A DNA stretch of 64,000 nt, taken from positions 3,955,119 to 4,019,118 of the forward strand of contig MU004230.1 in NCBI GenBank assembly GCA_010405405.1, given 5' to 3'. Positions 60,858-64,000 of this stretch are shown one piece after another. Source of the stretch: Microthyrium microscopicum (lineage: Eukaryota > Ascomycota > Dothideomycetes > Microthyriales > Microthyriaceae). Made by a program: the position numbers and the translations under genes. The notes below the pieces were generated by a model, which was not told the DNA's origin, did not search any database, and was given only the letters and a program-made list of their open reading frames with translations. Each line of letters opens with the position of its first letter. The first letter of the stretch is position 1.

Positions 60858-62354
60858 GAATGTTGCGAGGTGTGGATGAATGAGGGTGATGGTTGAGAGA
60901 CTCCTAAAACTTAGAGGGTGACCAACAGAAGCAGAGTGCGACAGCAAATCTGCGTCCAAAACCGATGGCAAGGGAATGAGACAAGCTTGACTGGTTGGAC
61001 AGGCACTAGTAACCTGTGGAAGACGTAAAGAAAATTGAAACTGCAAGTGCCTCCATGGAGGCGTCTAGAAGCGGCAAGATCATTTTTGAACTCGTCTTAT
61101 GCACCTCGTCCATTCAGACTTTGTTGGAGGTGGCTTCAAGGTCTTAGCACGGTAACCAATTATCCTTGAGTTACCACCCATGAACAGTAGAACTACTGAC
61201 TTTCCAATCTATTATCAGTCCTTAGAGCACTTTCAGACAGGCCTTGAATTTTTTCTGATAGCTTTCTGCACAGAAATTTGAGCATTGGGCGAACCTAATT
61301 ATACATCATAATCATTGACAGCTGACAGATTGCAGGGCAAGCTCTCAGCACCAAGAATTGTTATCATTATCTCTTAGTTCTTTGAGGCGAGTAGAAAATA
61401 TAAAGATAGTATCAATTGCGGACAAGTATGGGAAAATTCCGAGTTGTGTTCGTCACCAGATCGAAAGTGAAATGCTGCTTCTACCAAGAATGGAGGTTTC
61501 ACAGGTGACATTCATTTTGTTTTCTAGATTGCATGGTTAAAATACTATATGATCTCTCAAGCTTTTCTCGTGGTGGGTATGCCTGTTTGCTTTAGAAAGT
61601 CGGGCCCCTCTACTCCAGTATACTGATGAAGTGAAGTTGTCTCTACACGCTGCATAAGGCTGAAGCCTCATGTCCGCAGCCAATAGAACGCTAGAAAATC
61701 TATGAAGCGCGTTCGTTCTAGCCAATCATCGTAAGAGATGGTTCGCCTAGCGCGACTTAGACGCCACAGTGCAAACACCTCAACCCATCTTATCACCACC
61801 ACCTACAATTCACACGATAAAAGTTGTGTTTGTTCATCTATAGCCTGACAATAACCTTCGCAACGAACTAAAAAAAACCCCGGATAACTCGGTTCAATAG
61901 CCTGACTGTGATTAATTCCATGAAACATCAAAAAAGAAAATCCAAAAAAAAAAGATTTCTTGTCGAGAATTGAACTCGACCAATTGCCCTGTTTTGTTGT
62001 AGCCGTAACTTCGAATTGAATGGGAACGAGCCTGACTAAGGTCTGGCGTCGCTCAATTCGGTCTAGCGACCATGAAGCAGGAGGACAACAACATAAGCAT
62101 TGTGCACCACTACACCAATGAAACCCAAAGTTTTATAAACCAACAGCATAAAATAGTATATATCACTGAATTCTTCGGCCACCAAAAATTCAAGTCTTCT
62201 GGTCCCAGCCCTCAGCCACTTGATTCCACATTTCCTATTTTACTCTTTTTGACTATTGCTGTATTGCCAATTGGGTTCGTCAATTGATGACTTACTTGCA
62301 CTATATTATGGCTGGTCACAATCATAGTACTCCGCCAGTCATATGCAACTGGGT
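60858..62354. other. Intergenic region
   Basis: About 1.5 kb between the promoter of the dual YTH-like gene and the 3' end of the aminopeptidase gene. No gene is supported. It contains a tRNA-T-arm-like hairpin on the minus strand (61944-61980, listed separately). Confidence 0.45.
61944..61980 (-). other. T-arm-like hairpin with B-box and T10 run (minus strand)
   Basis: On the minus strand GTCGAG, loop TTCAATT and CTCGAC (61980-61962) form a 6-bp stem with the B-box GTTCAATTC, followed after ACAAGAAATC by ten T (61953-61944). This has the layout of a Pol III 3' end, but no matching acceptor 5' strand was found, so a full tRNA is not supported. Confidence 0.35.
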
Positions 62355-63896
62355 TTATTCAATCCAATCTTGATGTCCACCGCATGCACTTCCTCTAAGT
62401 TCTATTAAAGAATCTACAGCTCTGTTCCTTCCAATCGTAGTGTTTGTGATTACCTTGGGAATGCGCTTCTCTCCTTCCATGGCCAGAATAGAAATCACTT
62501 GAGCTGTTATCTACGGCAAAGTTCAGCGAACACATTACTTCAAATGAATCTTCTGTGTACTCACCTGAGCGTTCGTGGTCAGAACTTGGGCATTGATATT
62601 GTCCACGGTATCACATTTCCTATGATAGCAAGGATCCTGTGCATAACCAGAACCGGTATGAAGTCCTCCACTTGGCTTGTTCAGCCGTCCAATGAAGGAT
62701 CCGTAATCACTGTTGCCAGCAAACTTCTCTGGGACTGTGGAGTTGATGCCTTTATTGATGAACGCATCAAGGAAGAGTTTGTGCAGGATCTCTGAGCCTG
62801 GAGGTCCTCCCATGCCTGGTCTTGCACCAGAGCCATCAAAAATTCCAAAATATCCTCTGGCTATCATGTCGAAGTTGAGATAGGCAAGAATGTTATCAGA
62901 CTCTGTCTTAGCCAAATGACCGGTGTAGAAATTGCTTCCCAAGAGACCGCTCTCTTCCGCTCCCCACCATGCGAAACGAATTTTGTTCTTAAAGTCGTAT
63001 TTCTGTAGAGATTTGAAGATCTCAAGTAGAAGAGTCACGCCGGATCCATCGTCGTTTATTCCGGGGCCAGCTTGAACACTGTCAAGATGTGCGCCTAGCA
63101 TGATCACGTTGGCTGGATCACCAGTCTTTGTTTCGGCAAACACATTCTGTGATATCCTGGGCTCGTTGATCTGGGTTGTCTGGAATAGTGCATTCTGTGC
63201 AGTCCCGTCACTGAGCTGGTCCGCAAGTGCTTTTCCATCAGTCTGGGATATGAGACCTGCAGGAATCAGCTTTTGGTTCGCGGAAGTTCTACCGCGCAGT
63301 GTTCCCATTCCCATAAAAGGCGAGTCGTTGTAGATGATCACTCCAGCGGCACCAGCTTCAGCGGCGGCATGAACAAGACCGGCAAATGTAGTACCGTCTG
63401 GACAGGCGCGTCTCCCAACAAGGACAATGTTCTTCTCCACATCAAGATTTTCGTACCCATCCCTAGAGCATGCCTCAGTTCCCTCTGGTCCAAGAATGAG
63501 AGAAGCTGAGATGCCGGTCTCGGAAGTCGATGGTGAGTGTTGAAGGAAGTTAATCTTGTAGTCCTTACTACCGACCCGGAGACCAATCGACTTGAATTGA
63601 CTGAAAGCCTCCGTGAAGTTTTGAGTCCAGACTTTAGCATTCTCCAGTTTTGCTGTTTGCGAAACAACATAGTCGACGGACGCTGCAAAACCTGGTAGAC
63701 CAAAAGCTCGATTGCCGCCATTGGCTTTACCAATATCGTCGAGAGATCGAAGATTACTCATGAGTCCCTCAGAAGTGATATCAAGTTCAAGTGGGAAGTT
63801 GACGTTGTCGTGCGACCATAGTTGAGGCTTCTTCGCATTGGCGCTCAGGGAAAGACACAAGATCTGACACCATACTTTAGACCTGAAGACATACAT
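62355..63896 (-). CDS. Secreted M28 aminopeptidase with PA domain
   Basis: 495-aa Zn-peptidase of family M28 (aminopeptidase Y / fungal LAP2 type). Exons 63896-62565 and 62510-62355 join across a 54-base intron. After a short hydrophobic N terminus (QILCLSLSANA, a plausible but weak signal) comes the N-terminal part of the catalytic domain, then an inserted PA domain (KNIVLVGRRACPDGTTF, AGAAGVIIYNDSPFMG). The metal-binding segments follow: GAHLDSVQAGPGINDDGSG (His/Asp), AWWGAEESGLLGS (Glu-Glu), YLNFDMIA (Asp) and the late DPCYHRKCDTVDNI (His). The C terminus after the intron is a conserved helix. Length and order fit the fungal enzymes, which release N-terminal residues from extracellular peptides. 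No disabling change is seen. Confidence 0.92.
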
Positions 63897-64000
63897 TCTT
63901 CGAATTAATACAGCTCTGAAAGATACAAGGTGATTCTTTGTATTGCCAAACAGCCTGCAACAGGTATCGAAAGATCTTCACTGTTGGACTTGAATCAAAC

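Overview
This window looks like euchromatic DNA of a filamentous ascomycete (Pezizomycotina; Leotiomycetes is a guess from overall protein flavour, not proven). The support is many short introns (about 45-70 bp) with GTAAGT/GTGAGT donors and CTAAC/CTGAC-like branch sites, roughly balanced base composition, and fungal families: velvet regulator, CreB deubiquitinase, UstYa-like oxidase, mitochondrial arginine-specific CPSase, LCL3 nuclease and DUF3659/LEA repeats. Gene models below are hand-spliced; each sums to a whole number of codons unless stated.

Layout. 0.4-3.6 kb: a type-B carboxylesterase and a convergent UstYa-like membrane oxidase, the sort of pair seen at the edge of secondary-metabolite loci. 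4.6-12.7 kb: an accessory block with a gene carrying two in-frame stops and three loci whose domain resembles the YTH (m6A-reader) fold. 13.0-17.4 kb: a giant acidic DUF3659/LEA repeat protein. 19.7-26.3 kb: a hypothetical protein, a small secreted protein, a GBD/FH3 (formin N-terminus-like) protein and an RNase T2. 26.7-28.1 kb: the velvet regulator VelC, followed by about 8.4 kb in which I find no convincing gene. 36.6-40 kb: a DUF1349 protein and a class-3 lipase. 41-41.8 kb: a frameshifted gene relic. 42.9-52.5 kb is a compact housekeeping block: arginine CPSase large subunit, LCL3 head-to-head with YOS1, and CreB. 52.5-57.1 kb is gene-poor. 57.2-60.9 kb holds a coiled-coil protein and a second YTH-like locus whose gene appears to carry two such domains. 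62.4-63.9 kb encodes a secreted M28 aminopeptidase.

The most unusual content is the YTH-like family: five domain units in four loci (about 6.2-7.1, 9.2-11.0, 11.8-12.7 and 58.3-60.9 kb). All five share a phase-0 intron at the same place, just after an F-x-G motif, so they descend from one ancestor. Two types (A and B) can be told apart, and one gene appears to join A and B. I infer a locally expanded set of YTH-related RNA-binding proteins in several states of decay. RNA binding itself is not shown by the sequence.
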